From a bacterium (GTDB lineage: Bacteria; Vulcanimicrobiota; Xenobia; Xenobiales; JADMJV01), in assembly GCA_018780265.1 (NCBI GenBank), contig JADMJV010000012.1, positions 4,200 through 68,199 on the forward strand: DNA of 64,000 nt, in the 5' to 3' direction. The notes under the pieces are model-generated. The model made no database searches. It saw only the letters and a program-made list of their open reading frames with translations, and was not told the DNA's origin. The position numbers were made by a program, and so were the translations under genes. Each line of letters opens with the position of its first letter. The stretch's first letter is position 1. Shown here piece after piece: positions 1 to 9,553 of this stretch.

Positions 1-398
1 CCTAAGGCGGACTCAACTCCCCCCGTCCCTGACCTAGCGAATCAAGTCGACTCAGAACTGGCCGGTCTGCCTTCCATCAAGAAGCAGACTAAAAACAAAT
101 TTTTGAGCACCAATGACCCGGAGATGCGGTTCGGCCATAAGAGCAAGAGCAAAATCGTCAAAGGCTACGAGAACCACATCACGACTACGGTCGAGACAGA
201 AATCGTCACTACTGTCCAGGTCACGCCGACCAACGTGCCGAATCAAGTTCCAGTTATGGCTGCCGTCGGCCAGTTGGATTCGGCTGCTATCGAGCCTAAA
301 AAACCATATCTGAAAGTGTGGAGACGCCGACAGTGACGGAGTCTGTCACCCAAGGACACTGCGCAGCCTGGACTCGCTGGGCATCCGGGCCTCGAAAT
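1..398 (+). pseudogene. IS1182-type transposase, C-terminal part, frameshifted
   Basis: The frame open from base 1 encodes the core of a DDE transposase of the IS1182 type: a 'FLSTNDPEMRFGHKSK' block followed by 'KGYENHITTTVE' and 'VTPTNV', as around the second catalytic region of that family. This frame stops at 336 after 'IEPKKPYLKV'. The expected continuation (a 'GDAgYcs...L..L...GI' block) is found in frame 2 as 'CGDADSDGVCHPRTLRSL' and stops at about 398. The gene is therefore broken by a frameshift and ends early, without the usual C-terminus. The N-terminal part lies outside the window. I saw no terminal inverted repeat. The element looks dead; family assignment is from motif resemblance only. 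Confidence 0.75.
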
Positions 399-404
399 AG
401 GCGC

Positions 405-2531
405 TCAGTCCCACCAAAAAAAGAGGCGGGCAGGCTGCTTGCGCAATTCACGGGCCAGGGCGCTCACCGTCTGGCAACCCTGATCGACAATATCGGGGCA
501 AAACTCGTACATGCTCTGAGCCAGAGCCTTGGGGTCGGCGATAGGGGTGAGAAAGACACCGGCCAGAGTATCCCTGGCGATGGTCTGCAAGGCAAAGGGC
601 TGCCGGGTGGCCAGGCGCTCCAGCCACAAAAGGATGTCGTGGGGGCTGAGGCCGCAATTGATGCCATCGGTTTGCATCACTGCCAGGGCTACGGACCAGT
701 GGTTGCAGGGCAAAACTGCCAGGGTTTCGGGGCCGTCGCTGCTGTAATTGGGTTCGAACACAAAACAGCCCCGCTCCAGCCAGCGCCGTTGCACATCCAG
801 CGTATCGATGTGGGCGCGCCGCCCACTGTGCACATGCAACTCAAACCCGCCTCTCAGGTAGTCTTTGGCCAGCGCCTTCGATCCGCAAAGCGGCTCCAAT
901 TCCTCAACCGCCTGGCGAAATTCGGGCCGTTGGGCGGCCTCTGCAAAGTTGGGCCGGGGCAGCTCGACGTAGACCTTGGAGGGCGCTTCCGTGCGAGGCG
1001 CCGGGGGGGGCGGGGCGGCCACCTCCTCTAAGATGGATACCACCTCTTGATGGCCAAAGAGCCTGGCCAGGCTCAGGGCCGAGTCCTCCTTGTAGGTCAG
1101 CCGGGGGTCGGCACCGGCCTGCAACAGCCTGCGCACCACCTGGCTCAGACCGTAGCGAGCGGCCACCATCAAAGGCGTACCCAAGAAGCCGGTCGCGTTG
1201 GGGTCGGCGCCGGCCTGGAGCAAGACCTCCATGGCCTCGAGAATCTGGGACTGGGGCAGAGGCACCGTGGCAAATCCCCCCTGGTCGTTCCAGACCTTAA
1301 CCCAATTGCCAGGAGGCGCCGAGGCGAGGGGAACCTGGTGAGTGGCTCCCGCCACCCGGGCCAGCGGCGGGCTGGAATTATTGCCGGCCGTCAACCGCGC
1401 CTTCCGGTCCAGCATCATCTGCAGCAACTCAGCATCGGCGTTCTCGGCCGCCTGCATAATGGGTGTGGTTGCTCCGCCTTTGATGGAAGCCCCCGACTCC
1501 AGTAGCAGCCTGGCACAATCTCGCTGGCGGTTTTCCAGGGCGACCAACAGAGGAGAGGTCTTGCCAGGACCCCCTCTGTCTACTTCGGCGCCCCCCTCTA
1601 GCAAGGCTCCCACCACGGCCAGGTGACCCTGCTGGGCAGCCAGATAGAGCGGACTGAAACCCAGAAAGTCCTGGCGATTGGCCAGCGCTCCTGCCCTTAG
1701 CAAGCGGGCCACAATGGACAGGTGACCCCGGCGGGCGGCCCCAAAGAGGGGTGTGCGACCCAGAGCATCACCCTGAATCGCCTCCATTCCCAGAAAGTTG
1801 TAGGCTTGCTTCAGTCCGGCCTTGGGTGTTTCCGCGTCAAGTGGGTCGGGATTGGCGCCGGCCGCCAGCAATTTTTCGACTACCTCCTCATGTCCGTGGA
1901 GGGCGGCCAGATGCAGTGCTGTGAAGCCGCGAAAGAGGCGGCGTTGGTCGGGCTCGTTCAGGCTGGGATGGAGGGCCATAGCAGCCTGCAGCGCCTGCTG
2001 GTCACCCGCCTGGGCGGCCGCCAACAGGGCCAGCTCCCAGGCATCAGCTCCCTGGCCGTCGCGAAGGTGCGGGTTGGCCCCGGCCTCCAGCAGCAGGTCT
2101 ACTACCTCCCCCTGACCGGCCTGACAGGCCGCATGCAGAGGCGTAAATTCGTTCAGGGGGATGGTGGGATGCAGAGTGCAGCGCTCGTCCACCTGGGCGC
2201 CGGCCCGCAAAAGGGCGGCCACCACCTCGACCATCCCATGAGCAGCGGCAGTCTCCAAACCCAGGGGCCGGGCCCCATGCTCCAAGAGCAAAAGGGCTAA
2301 GGCGGAGTGCCCGCCAGACAGGGCGGCGGCCAGCGGGGTACCCAGCGAATTGCCCGCCTCCAGGTCGGCCCCCGCCCGCACCAAGGCCTGAGCGATTTCC
2401 AGATGGCCCAGGCGGGCTGCCGCCTGCAAGGGCGTCCCGCTGTGAGTCTTCTGATTGACATCGGCTCCGGCGGCCAGGAGGGTCTCAACTTCATCCAGGC
2501 TGCCGCTCAATACGGCCCCGACCAAACTCAT
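405..2531 (-). CDS. Ankyrin-repeat protein with C-terminal DUF4253 domain
   Basis: A 708-residue cytoplasmic protein without signal peptide. Residues 1 to about 510 are a run of roughly a dozen ankyrin repeats, seen as recurring 'G.TPL..AA..GH...V..LL.AGA' units; some are spaced by longer inserts, for instance around residues 330-420. The last 170 residues fit DUF4253: a 'GINCGLSPHDILLWLERL' segment and the closing 'YEFCPDIVDQGCQTVSAL...LFFWWD', which is the signature end of that family. The ankyrin part presumably binds a protein partner; the DUF4253 function is unknown. It starts 9 bases after the stop of the repeat protein upstream, so the two are probably co-transcribed, and perhaps also with the recombination operon before them. 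The ankyrin-DUF4253 fusion is uncommon as far as I know. Confidence 0.88.
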   Translation of the reverse strand: MSLVGAVLSGSLDEVETLLAAGADVNQKTHSGTPLQAAARLGHLEIAQALVRAGADLEAGNSLGTPLAAALSGGHSALALLLLEHGARPLGLETAAAHGMVEVVAALLRAGAQVDERCTLHPTIPLNEFTPLHAACQAGQGEVVDLLLEAGANPHLRDGQGADAWELALLAAAQAGDQQALQAAMALHPSLNEPDQRRLFRGFTALHLAALHGHEEVVEKLLAAGANPDPLDAETPKAGLKQAYNFLGMEAIQGDALGRTPLFGAARRGHLSIVARLLRAGALANRQDFLGFSPLYLAAQQGHLAVVGALLEGGAEVDRGGPGKTSPLLVALENRQRDCARLLLESGASIKGGATTPIMQAAENADAELLQMMLDRKARLTAGNNSSPPLARVAGATHQVPLASAPPGNWVKVWNDQGGFATVPLPQSQILEAMEVLLQAGADPNATGFLGTPLMVAARYGLSQVVRRLLQAGADPRLTYKEDSALSLARLFGHQEVVSILEEVAAPPPPAPRTEAPSKVYVELPRPNFAEAAQRPEFRQAVEELEPLCGSKALAKDYLRGGFELHVHSGRRAHIDTLDVQRRWLERGCFVFEPNYSSDGPETLAVLPCNHWSVALAVMQTDGINCGLSPHDILLWLERLATRQPFALQTIARDTLAGVFLTPIADPKALAQSMYEFCPDIVDQGCQTVSALARELRKQPARLFFWWD

Positions 2532-2540
2532 GAAGGGACC

Positions 2541-3641
2541 TTAACCAGCCAGCAAAGCGCCAGCGCCACTTCCCGGCCGACCGAGATCGTGGGCCACCTG
2601 CACGCCATCGAGCAAAGAGCTCTGGTGTCCGCTGGCCAGCCAGTGACCATCCTCGGTGATGCTCACGGCCACCTGCCCTTGCCCATAGCCCACCGATGAG
2701 GGATAGAGATTGCCGTCTACCACCACAGCCCGATTGCCGGCCGCGATCCAGTGACCGCTCTCGGTAATCTGCACGTCGATGCCGCTGTTGTAGTCGCCGA
2801 TATCGCGAGCCACCAATTGGCCGTTGACCACCACTCCCTGGTTACCGGCGGCGATCCAGCCACCATTCTCGGCCATGTCCACGGCCATATCGGAAGCATC
2901 CGCACCCAGATTGGTGGCCGCCACCTCGAAGTTTTTCACCACTCCGCGATTGCCCGCCGCAATCCAACTACCCGACTCATTCAGGTCCACATCGATACGA
3001 CTGTTGGGTGTGCCCAGGTTGCGGGCCACCACCACGCCATCTTTGAGAGCACCCTGGTTGCCCGCGGCAATCCAGCTACCCACCGCATTGATCTCGGCGT
3101 CGACGCCGCTGTCAGGGCCGCCCAGATTGCGTGCCACCACCTGACCATCCTTGAGGGCGCCCTGATTGCCGGCCGCGATCCAGTTGCCCGCTTCGTTGAG
3201 GTCCACGGCCACGCCGGCGTTGGGGGCGCCCAGGTTGCGGGCGACTACCACACCGTCCTTGACGGCACCCTGATTGCCAGCGGCGATCCAACTGCCGGCC
3301 TCATTGATTTCGGCGTCCACGGCACTTTGGGGGGCGCCCAGATCGTGAGCCACCTGCTCACCATCCACAAACGTCTTCAACTGCCCGGCGGCGATCCAGC
3401 GCCCGGCCGAATTCATATCCACTCCCACACCGCTACCGGCGTAGCCCAGGTCGCGAGCCACCAGTTGGTCATTGCAGACGGCCCCCTGGTTGCCGGCTGC
3501 GATCCAGTTTCCGGCCTCATTCTGGGCCAGATCCACGCCGCTTTGAGGGCCGCCCAGATCGCGGGCCACCACGCGGCCATCGCGAACCGCTCCCTGGTTG
3601 CCCACCACAAAGTGGGGGCGAGTGTTTGCTGCGGAAATCAT
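2541..3641 (-). CDS. Protein made of ten 36-residue 'WIAAGNQG' repeats
   Basis: A 366-residue protein that is almost entirely ten tandem 36-residue units with the pattern 'WIAAGNQGAVKDGVVVARNL' followed by G.P.SGVDVD.NE.G. Units 4 to 6 are nearly identical; unit 3 and the last two have diverged. There is no signal peptide or membrane segment. The alternation of Trp, Gly and short hydrophobic stretches suggests beta-strands, so a beta-propeller or solenoid is likely, but I do not recognise the family. I chose the ATG at 3641 because GGGAGG lies 7 to 8 bases upstream; the longer frame to 3740 overlaps the end of sbcC and lacks such a site. It lies 80 bases after sbcC and 9 bases before the ankyrin gene. 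Confidence 0.85.
   Translation of the reverse strand: MISAANTRPHFVVGNQGAVRDGRVVARDLGGPQSGVDLAQNEAGNWIAAGNQGAVCNDQLVARDLGYAGSGVGVDMNSAGRWIAAGQLKTFVDGEQVAHDLGAPQSAVDAEINEAGSWIAAGNQGAVKDGVVVARNLGAPNAGVAVDLNEAGNWIAAGNQGALKDGQVVARNLGGPDSGVDAEINAVGSWIAAGNQGALKDGVVVARNLGTPNSRIDVDLNESGSWIAAGNRGVVKNFEVAATNLGADASDMAVDMAENGGWIAAGNQGVVVNGQLVARDIGDYNSGIDVQITESGHWIAAGNRAVVVDGNLYPSSVGYGQGQVAVSITEDGHWLASGHQSSLLDGVQVAHDLGRPGSGAGALLAG
2544..3614 (-). repeat. Ten tandem 108-bp coding repeats
   Basis: The coding repeat of the preceding gene at DNA level: ten units of about 108 bp, each beginning with the codons for W-I-A-A-G-N. The last unit is shortened. The central units (roughly 2980-3310) are most alike in both protein and DNA, which suggests recent duplication or gene conversion within the array and possible copy-number variation between strains. 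Confidence 0.85.
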
Positions 3642-3721
3642 AGGGGTCCCTCCCGAGGCTATCTGTATAGGCTCACACCTTAGACGATCGGGGCCGACAG
3701 ATTCGTGTCCGACTTGTTGCC

Positions 3722-6700
3722 CTATGGCAAAGTGCCGCAAGCACTGAGACGCGACTGACCCTGCAGCTTCTCCACTCGGATCTGCACGGGCAGCCGTTCG
3801 GCCAGTTCGGTCACATGGGTAATCACGCCCACCAGCCTGCCTTTGGCCTGCAAGGACTCGAGCGTCTGGGTTACCGCTTCCAGTGTCTCGGGGTCCAGGG
3901 TGCCAAAGCCTTCGTCGATAAACAGGCTCTCCAGGGGCGAGCCTTGGGCCAAATACTCGACCATGGCCAGAGCCAGCGACAGTGAGGCCAGGAAAGTCTC
4001 ACCCCCACTGAGACTGCGTACGTCGCGGGTCTCGCCCGCGTTCCAACCGTCCTCCACCAGAATGTCGTCGTCTTTCAGTCGCAGCTGATAGCGCCCGGAC
4101 AGGCGCTCCAATTCGCCGCTGGCCAGACGCAAGATCTCGTGCAGCAGTCGATTGGCCACATAGGCTTTCAAGCCGGTCACACTGACCATGGTGGCCAGCT
4201 TCTTGTGCAGGGCCAGGCGGTGCTGGGCCGCCCGATAGGCCTGACGCAGCTGACCCGCCTTCTCCAGCTGCTGCCGGGCGTTCTGCAGTTGTTGCTGGAG
4301 GGCGCCGTGTTGACGGACGCGCTCTTCCACCCCCTGCTCCAGGTCGCTCTGGCTCTGTTGGGCCCGGCTCAAGTCGTGGGCGTCGGGGCGGCGCTGCTGC
4401 AATTGATCCAGCAGCGTGGTCACCCGGCCTTGTGCCGAGTGCAACCGCTGACCGTGCTCCTCCACCTCGCGCTGCAAACGATCCCGTTCCTCGGCGCTCA
4501 GCAACAGAGAGCGCAGGGCCTGTTCGTCTGCCAGCTGAAGCCGGCCCAAAATGTCCATCAGCTGCCTTTCCAGGCTGTGCACCTCTGAACCCAGGCGGCC
4601 ATGCTGATCTCGGTAAATCTGCTCGCTCTGCTCACTCTGCCGCAAAACCGAGTCGGCCTGTTGGGCGGCCAACTCGGCCCGCTTAAGACCGTCGGCCAAA
4701 CTCCCAATCCGCCCCTCCACCTGAATCAGGCGTTGCCGCGTCACGGCCTCAAAGTCGTGGTCCACTTCCAAAGTCCGTTCCAACTGCTGGCGACGCTGCA
4801 ACAGCTTCTCCTCCAGACGTTGCTGCTGTTGCCGGGTCTGCAGCATCTGCTGCTGCAGCGCCTCCAGCCGAGTATTGCTCACCTGCACCTCCGTTTCCAA
4901 TTGGGAGGCGCGCGCCGTGATGCAAGTCAGTTCCTGCTGGGCCCGGCTGCGTTGGCGATCCTGATCGGCGGCCTGTTCGACGCGAGCTTCGAGCGCCTCC
5001 AACTCCACAACCTGCGGGTCGGGGGTGCGTTGCAGCAGCCGCTGCCAAGAATCTTCGCTATCCCGCTGCGCTTGCTGATGCTGAAGGTGCAGGGCCTGAC
5101 TCTGTTCGCCTTGAGCCTGCATCTCGGCCTCCACTTTATGCAACTGGCGCTGGCTACCGGCCAGCACCTTCTCGGCCTGGGTCAGCTGTTGGCGAAGCTC
5201 TGGCAGGCGGCTGTCCGGACCCAGCGAGGGGGGCAACTGAGAGACCGGCTGCAGGCAGACCGGGCAAGGACAATCTAGCTGCAGTTGCTGGCGCAGTTCG
5301 GCGCCGGTCTGCTGTTGCTGAGCCTGGTCCAGCGCGTGGCGCAAACGGTCGCGTTGTGACTCCGCTTGCTCCAGTTGGAGGCGCACTTCGGGCAGCCGCA
5401 ACTCGAGATCGGCCAGAGCAGTTTCCAAGTTGGCCAACTGCCGACCCAACTGCTCCCCCCGGCCGCGCGCTTTGTGCCAGCTCTGGCAGGCATCCAAAGC
5501 GCCCTGCCAGGCGGCCAACTGACCGGCTTCACCCAGCCGAGCCAGATCCGCGTGACACCTTTCCAGGGCTTCGATAGTCTCTTGCAGTGCGGGACTAAGC
5601 AAAGACAACTTTTGTCGCAATTCCTGCTCTTGATCGTGGAGCGCTTCCAGGCCCAAGGCGGCGCGTTCCCGCTCGAGCTCAGCATAGGTATCCAGGCTCT
5701 CTTGCAGGCGCAGCAACGACTCTTTGCGCTCTTGCAGGGTGGGCAATTCCAGCGCCTGTTGCTGGGCCTCGGTCAGAATTTTCCGGCAGTCTTGCAGGCG
5801 CAGTTCGGCCTCGCTCCGCTGTTCTACGGCCTGCTCCAAGTGCTCCTCAAGACTCAGCCATTGAGCCCGCAACTGGTCCAAATGGTGGAGGTGACCCTGT
5901 TGGCTCTCCACCCGAGCTGAATCTTGCAGTCGCTGCTTGATCTGATCCAGGGCCGGTTGACGAGCCTGCAGTTGGCGGATAGCCAGCTCGTGCTGCTGCA
6001 ATTCGGCCACCCTTTGCAGATCGGCCTGCAGCTGCTGAGTGGTTTGTTGAGCCAAGGCCAGCAGCGCCTGCCAATGTTCCCGCTCGGACTGAAGGCGCAG
6101 CAACTGTTGTTCAAGTTCGTGCAGGTAGGCTTCGTCCACCGCCTCAAAAGTGCTCAGAGCCACTTCCAGCCCGCGCACTTCCAGTTCGAGGGGCTTGAGG
6201 CGCTGGGCCAATCGGTCGGCCACCCGGTCATAAATGGTCAGACCCGCCAGTTGAATGAGCAATTCCTTGCGTTCTTTGGGCTCCTTGGGCTTGAGCAGAC
6301 GGTCAAACTGCCCCTGAGGCAGCATCAGGGTTTTGGTAAAGGTGGCATAGTCCATGCCCAGCAGTCCCACCAGCTCATCGCTGACCTGTTTGGTGGTGCG
6401 CCGCTCCGCACTCAGCGGGCGAAACTCGCCGTCTTGTTGATGGCGCAGTTGGGCATCGTGGGTTCCCGCCCGCTTGACGGTGCGGATCACCTGGTAGATT
6501 CGCCCCTTCACTTGAAACTGAACTTCTACCGTCAGGCGAGACTCACCCTGAGAGATCAGGTCTTTGCCAGGGCGGCTCTCCTGCCAGCGCGGGGTCTTGC
6601 CATAAAAGGCAAAAGTGATGGCATCCAACAGGGCCGATTTTCCCGACCCGGTGGGACCCACCAGCGCAAACAGTTCCTTGTTGCGAAAGTCCAGCGTCTG

Positions 6701-6751
6701 TTGCTGACGATAGGGCATGAAGCCCTCCAGGCTGAGGCTAAGGAGCCTCAT
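3722..6751 (-). CDS. sbcC: Exonuclease SbcC (Rad50-like SMC-type ATPase)
   Basis: ATPase subunit of the SbcCD (Mre11-Rad50) nuclease, which opens and trims DNA ends and hairpins. The protein has 1009 residues. Walker A (GPTGSGKS) is at residues 32-39. A very long Gln/Leu/Glu-rich coiled coil fills the middle, interrupted by the zinc hook CPCPVC around the midpoint. The C-terminal lobe carries the ABC signature LSGGETFLASLSLALA and Walker B LFIDEGFGTLD. I chose the ATG at 6751, giving the typical start MRLLSLSLEGF; the frame extends 35 codons further into sbcD without a family-like sequence. The start overlaps the end of sbcD by 14 bases, so the two are translationally coupled. Length and motif order are normal for the family. 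Confidence 0.96.
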   Translation of the reverse strand: MRLLSLSLEGFMPYRQQQTLDFRNKELFALVGPTGSGKSALLDAITFAFYGKTPRWQESRPGKDLISQGESRLTVEVQFQVKGRIYQVIRTVKRAGTHDAQLRHQQDGEFRPLSAERRTTKQVSDELVGLLGMDYATFTKTLMLPQGQFDRLLKPKEPKERKELLIQLAGLTIYDRVADRLAQRLKPLELEVRGLEVALSTFEAVDEAYLHELEQQLLRLQSEREHWQALLALAQQTTQQLQADLQRVAELQQHELAIRQLQARQPALDQIKQRLQDSARVESQQGHLHHLDQLRAQWLSLEEHLEQAVEQRSEAELRLQDCRKILTEAQQQALELPTLQERKESLLRLQESLDTYAELERERAALGLEALHDQEQELRQKLSLLSPALQETIEALERCHADLARLGEAGQLAAWQGALDACQSWHKARGRGEQLGRQLANLETALADLELRLPEVRLQLEQAESQRDRLRHALDQAQQQQTGAELRQQLQLDCPCPVCLQPVSQLPPSLGPDSRLPELRQQLTQAEKVLAGSQRQLHKVEAEMQAQGEQSQALHLQHQQAQRDSEDSWQRLLQRTPDPQVVELEALEARVEQAADQDRQRSRAQQELTCITARASQLETEVQVSNTRLEALQQQMLQTRQQQQRLEEKLLQRRQQLERTLEVDHDFEAVTRQRLIQVEGRIGSLADGLKRAELAAQQADSVLRQSEQSEQIYRDQHGRLGSEVHSLERQLMDILGRLQLADEQALRSLLLSAEERDRLQREVEEHGQRLHSAQGRVTTLLDQLQQRRPDAHDLSRAQQSQSDLEQGVEERVRQHGALQQQLQNARQQLEKAGQLRQAYRAAQHRLALHKKLATMVSVTGLKAYVANRLLHEILRLASGELERLSGRYQLRLKDDDILVEDGWNAGETRDVRSLSGGETFLASLSLALAMVEYLAQGSPLESLFIDEGFGTLDPETLEAVTQTLESLQAKGRLVGVITHVTELAERLPVQIRVEKLQGQSRLSACGTLP

Positions 6752-7889
6752 GGGCGACCTCCTCGAGCAGCTCGCCAAAGAGCTGCTCCAGCTCGGCGTC
6801 AGGATCCGTCCCGTAGCTGCTCTGGTGAAAGTCGCGAAAGGTGAGCAACGGGTCAAGCAACTTCTCAGGCGAACTGCACTCGCTATCCTGCGCCCGAGCG
6901 CGCAATTGGGCCTGGACGATCAAGGCGTCAGGCAACAGCTGGCGTACGCGGTCAGCCAGACCGGCTTCGGGGGTATCCACCTCCACAACCACTTTATAAA
7001 AACCGGGCAGAGCGGCCAATTGAGGCAGGCTGTCCAGGGCCTGGCGAGCCAGCCGAATTTCGTGCAAGGGTTGTGCGGCCGGTATCTCGACAAACTCGAC
7101 CTCGGTGGCTCTGCCCACCCCCACCTCGACCCGACAAAAACCGCGCGCCTGCCCTGCCTCTCCAAAATCCAGAGAGCGCAACGAACCTGCATATTGGGAC
7201 TTGACGGGGGCGGACACCACCTGAGGTTTGTGCACGTGACCCAGGGCCACGTAGTTGAGAAAATTGGGAAAGATCTCGCTGGCCACGGCATAGGTGTCGG
7301 CAATCGTCAAGGCGCGCTGAGAACTGCTGGGCAAACTGCCGTTGATCATCAAATGGCCAAGCAGCACGCGCGGACCGTCACCCGGCAACTGCTGACAGAG
7401 CACCTGCACCAGTTGGCGCACCCGGTCCGCCCAGCTCATTTTGAGCTGGTCCTCCTGGTTGCCGCTCAAAGCCAGCGGCGCCAAGAGCCGCTCGCTGGGC
7501 CAGGGCAGGGTGGCCAGATGAAGGGGGCCCGAGCGGGTTTTGAGAGTGCAGATACTCCGTGTGCTCAGCACCGAAGAGATGTGCACATCGGCCAGCTTAA
7601 AGAGGGGGCCCAGTGCCTGCCAGTGCCCCACCGAATCGTGATTGCCGGCGATGAGGCAGACGGGAATCCGCTCGTGCCACAGGCGCAGCAATGTTTCGTA
7701 GACCAGTTCCTGGCTCTGGGGAGTGGGTCGGGTGTGCTCAAAGACGTCGCCGGCCAGCAACACCGCGTCCACTTTTTCGGTCGCGGCGTAGTCAACCAGT
7801 TGCTGTAAGGCCTTGTGCAGCCCCTCATCCAGGTTGCGCCGCCCCAGCGTGCGCCCGGCGTGCCAATCGGCGGTGTGCAAAAGTCTCAC
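6738..7889 (-). CDS. sbcD: Exonuclease SbcD (Mre11-like nuclease)
   Basis: Metallophosphoesterase nuclease subunit that pairs with SbcC. The 383-residue protein has all the calcineurin-type metal motifs in order: HTADWH near the N-terminus, GDVFEH, AGNHDS and ALGHVHKPQ, followed by a capping domain and a C-terminal region that would contact SbcC. Translation starts at a GTG (MRLLHTADWHAG), 2 bases after the stop of herA. The gene sits between herA and sbcC, the order seen in archaeal Mre11-Rad50-HerA-NurA loci, so it probably works with those proteins in end resection rather than only in hairpin cleavage. Confidence 0.96.
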   Translation of the reverse strand: MRLLHTADWHAGRTLGRRNLDEGLHKALQQLVDYAATEKVDAVLLAGDVFEHTRPTPQSQELVYETLLRLWHERIPVCLIAGNHDSVGHWQALGPLFKLADVHISSVLSTRSICTLKTRSGPLHLATLPWPSERLLAPLALSGNQEDQLKMSWADRVRQLVQVLCQQLPGDGPRVLLGHLMINGSLPSSSQRALTIADTYAVASEIFPNFLNYVALGHVHKPQVVSAPVKSQYAGSLRSLDFGEAGQARGFCRVEVGVGRATEVEFVEIPAAQPLHEIRLARQALDSLPQLAALPGFYKVVVEVDTPEAGLADRVRQLLPDALIVQAQLRARAQDSECSSPEKLLDPLLTFRDFHQSSYGTDPDAELEQLFGELLEEVAHEAP

Positions 7890-7891
7890 GG

Positions 7892-9553
7892 CTAAAAGTT
7901 TAGCAATCCGTCGAGTTCGCTGCGGGCGGCTTCCAGATCCTGAGCCACTTCTTCGGGGCGGGTGGCCCAGGCTGGAAAGGGGAAGCTGATCATCAGGGGC
8001 GAGGGCAGTTCCGGCTGATGCACAATCATGCTGCCGGGCTTGATGATGGAAGCGCGCAACCGGTAGGTGCCGGCCAGCCAGCCATAGGACGGTTTTTGAC
8101 TCTCGGCTGCGTCCAGCCTCCCGGTGACTCGGAAGGCCGCGTTGGACACGATGCGTTCCTCCACTTCGGAGGCGGTCTGCTCAGCGCCCACCAGCACGAT
8201 ACCCAGGCTGCGACCGCGCTCGGCCACATCCAGCAGAATGTCTTTGATCGGGTTCCAGCCATGGCGCGGGGCATATTTGTTGAGCTCGTCCAGCACCACA
8301 TAGACGCGGGGAAAGGGGCTGGCCTGAGCCTCCTTGCGTTCGAACAGGGTGTTGAGCACGGCCCCTACCACAAAGGACTTGGCCCGGGTGTGCAGTTTGT
8401 GGATGTCGACCACGGTTACCTGACGCGTCTCGTAGTTGAAGCGGTGCTTTTCGGGCTGGTCCACACTCGACCGGATCATGGGCTCGATGTAACGCACGGC
8501 CGCCTGCAGGCGGCGAACCATGGCCTGCTTGGTGCCCATGGCCACCTTTCCAAACCAGTCGCTATGCTCTTCGTCCACGGCCTCGCTGAGCAGATCGGCC
8601 AGATGTTCCAGGCTGCGAATGCGCACCCCGTGGCAGACCAACTCCTGACCGGGATTTTGGCGGGCCTCGCGCTGCAGAATGTGACTGACCCGCTCTACTG
8701 CAAACTCCAATTGAGAAGTGCCCTGACCGGCGTCGGCAAAGAGAAAGCGAAACAGTCCCTGCTCGGCAAACTCGCGCAAGGTCCAGACGAAACTGGTCAC
8801 TCCCTGCATGCGCACCACATCGGGAATCAGCGTGCTGCCCGATTTGGGCGGGGCGTAAAAGGCCACCGACTGAAAGGGCTGACAGGGCAACCCCAGCCGT
8901 TGGTAGACCAGCCGGTCTTCGGGCTTGATCTCGCTGTTGGGCAGGTCAAGGTAGAGCAAGTCCTCGCCTTTGACGTTAAAGATCACCGTATGGGAATTGG
9001 CGACTTCCTGAGCCATCTGGTCATTGTGAAAGAGGCTGTAAAGCAAAAACAGGGCGTAGCTGGTCTTGGTGGCCACCCCCGAAATGCCCGAAATGTTGAT
9101 GTGAGCGCCCTTCACCCCACACAGGAAATCATAGTTGAGATAGGCCACCTCGCCGTTGCGCATCAAGCCGGCGGCCAGTTTGTGCTTCATACAGTCGAAA
9201 TAGAGGGCGGTGTCAAGCTGGCTGCCGGTGGCCCGATAAACCGGCGTGCCGGGCTGCGGAGGAATGAAAAGTTCGGGCTCCACGCGAGTGGTCATGACCT
9301 TACCCACGTAGGCGGTCTCAACCGGCAAAATCCCCTGCTCGACCAGCTCCACGTCGGAGTCGAAGGTGAGCCCCTCGTGGATCTTCTCCACCGACTCGAC
9401 TACTCCGTAAAACGAGACCCGGCCTTTCTCGGGCACCTCCTCGCTGCAGTGAATCACGTCGTCGAGGGCCAGCACCTCGCCGGCCGAAACGGCCACGTAA
9501 AACTCCAGCGGGGCGCTGGGGCGACGACCTAGAACGCGTCCGATGGGATTCAC
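7892..9553 (-). CDS. herA: HerA-like hexameric DNA translocase ATPase
   Basis: A 553-residue ATPase of the HerA/FtsK superfamily (DUF87 type). The N-terminal 130 residues form the HAS-barrel-like region (starting MNPIGRVLG). The P-loop region reads ISGISGVATKTSYA, a variant Walker A without the usual glycine before the lysine that I know from a bacterial HerA subgroup. A Walker B-like RVYVVLDELNKYAP follows, with a late arginine-containing segment (ERIVSNAAFRVTGR) as in HerA. It should form a ring that feeds DNA to NurA. Start is GTG at 9553, overlapping the nurA stop by 4 bases (GTGA), with GGAGGTGA just upstream. The coupling to nurA is strong support for the call. Confidence 0.9.
   Translation of the reverse strand: MNPIGRVLGRRPSAPLEFYVAVSAGEVLALDDVIHCSEEVPEKGRVSFYGVVESVEKIHEGLTFDSDVELVEQGILPVETAYVGKVMTTRVEPELFIPPQPGTPVYRATGSQLDTALYFDCMKHKLAAGLMRNGEVAYLNYDFLCGVKGAHINISGISGVATKTSYALFLLYSLFHNDQMAQEVANSHTVIFNVKGEDLLYLDLPNSEIKPEDRLVYQRLGLPCQPFQSVAFYAPPKSGSTLIPDVVRMQGVTSFVWTLREFAEQGLFRFLFADAGQGTSQLEFAVERVSHILQREARQNPGQELVCHGVRIRSLEHLADLLSEAVDEEHSDWFGKVAMGTKQAMVRRLQAAVRYIEPMIRSSVDQPEKHRFNYETRQVTVVDIHKLHTRAKSFVVGAVLNTLFERKEAQASPFPRVYVVLDELNKYAPRHGWNPIKDILLDVAERGRSLGIVLVGAEQTASEVEERIVSNAAFRVTGRLDAAESQKPSYGWLAGTYRLRASIIKPGSMIVHQPELPSPLMISFPFPAWATRPEEVAQDLEAARSELDGLLNF

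Noticed and set aside
2544..3614. 108-bp repeats as a non-coding satellite or CRISPR array
   Set aside because: Repeats are contiguous, in frame and conserved at protein level; there are no unique spacers and no cas genes.
8018..9532. A 504-codon plus-strand frame
   Set aside because: Antisense to herA; its sequence has no family features and the herA frame is tied to its neighbours by start-stop overlaps.
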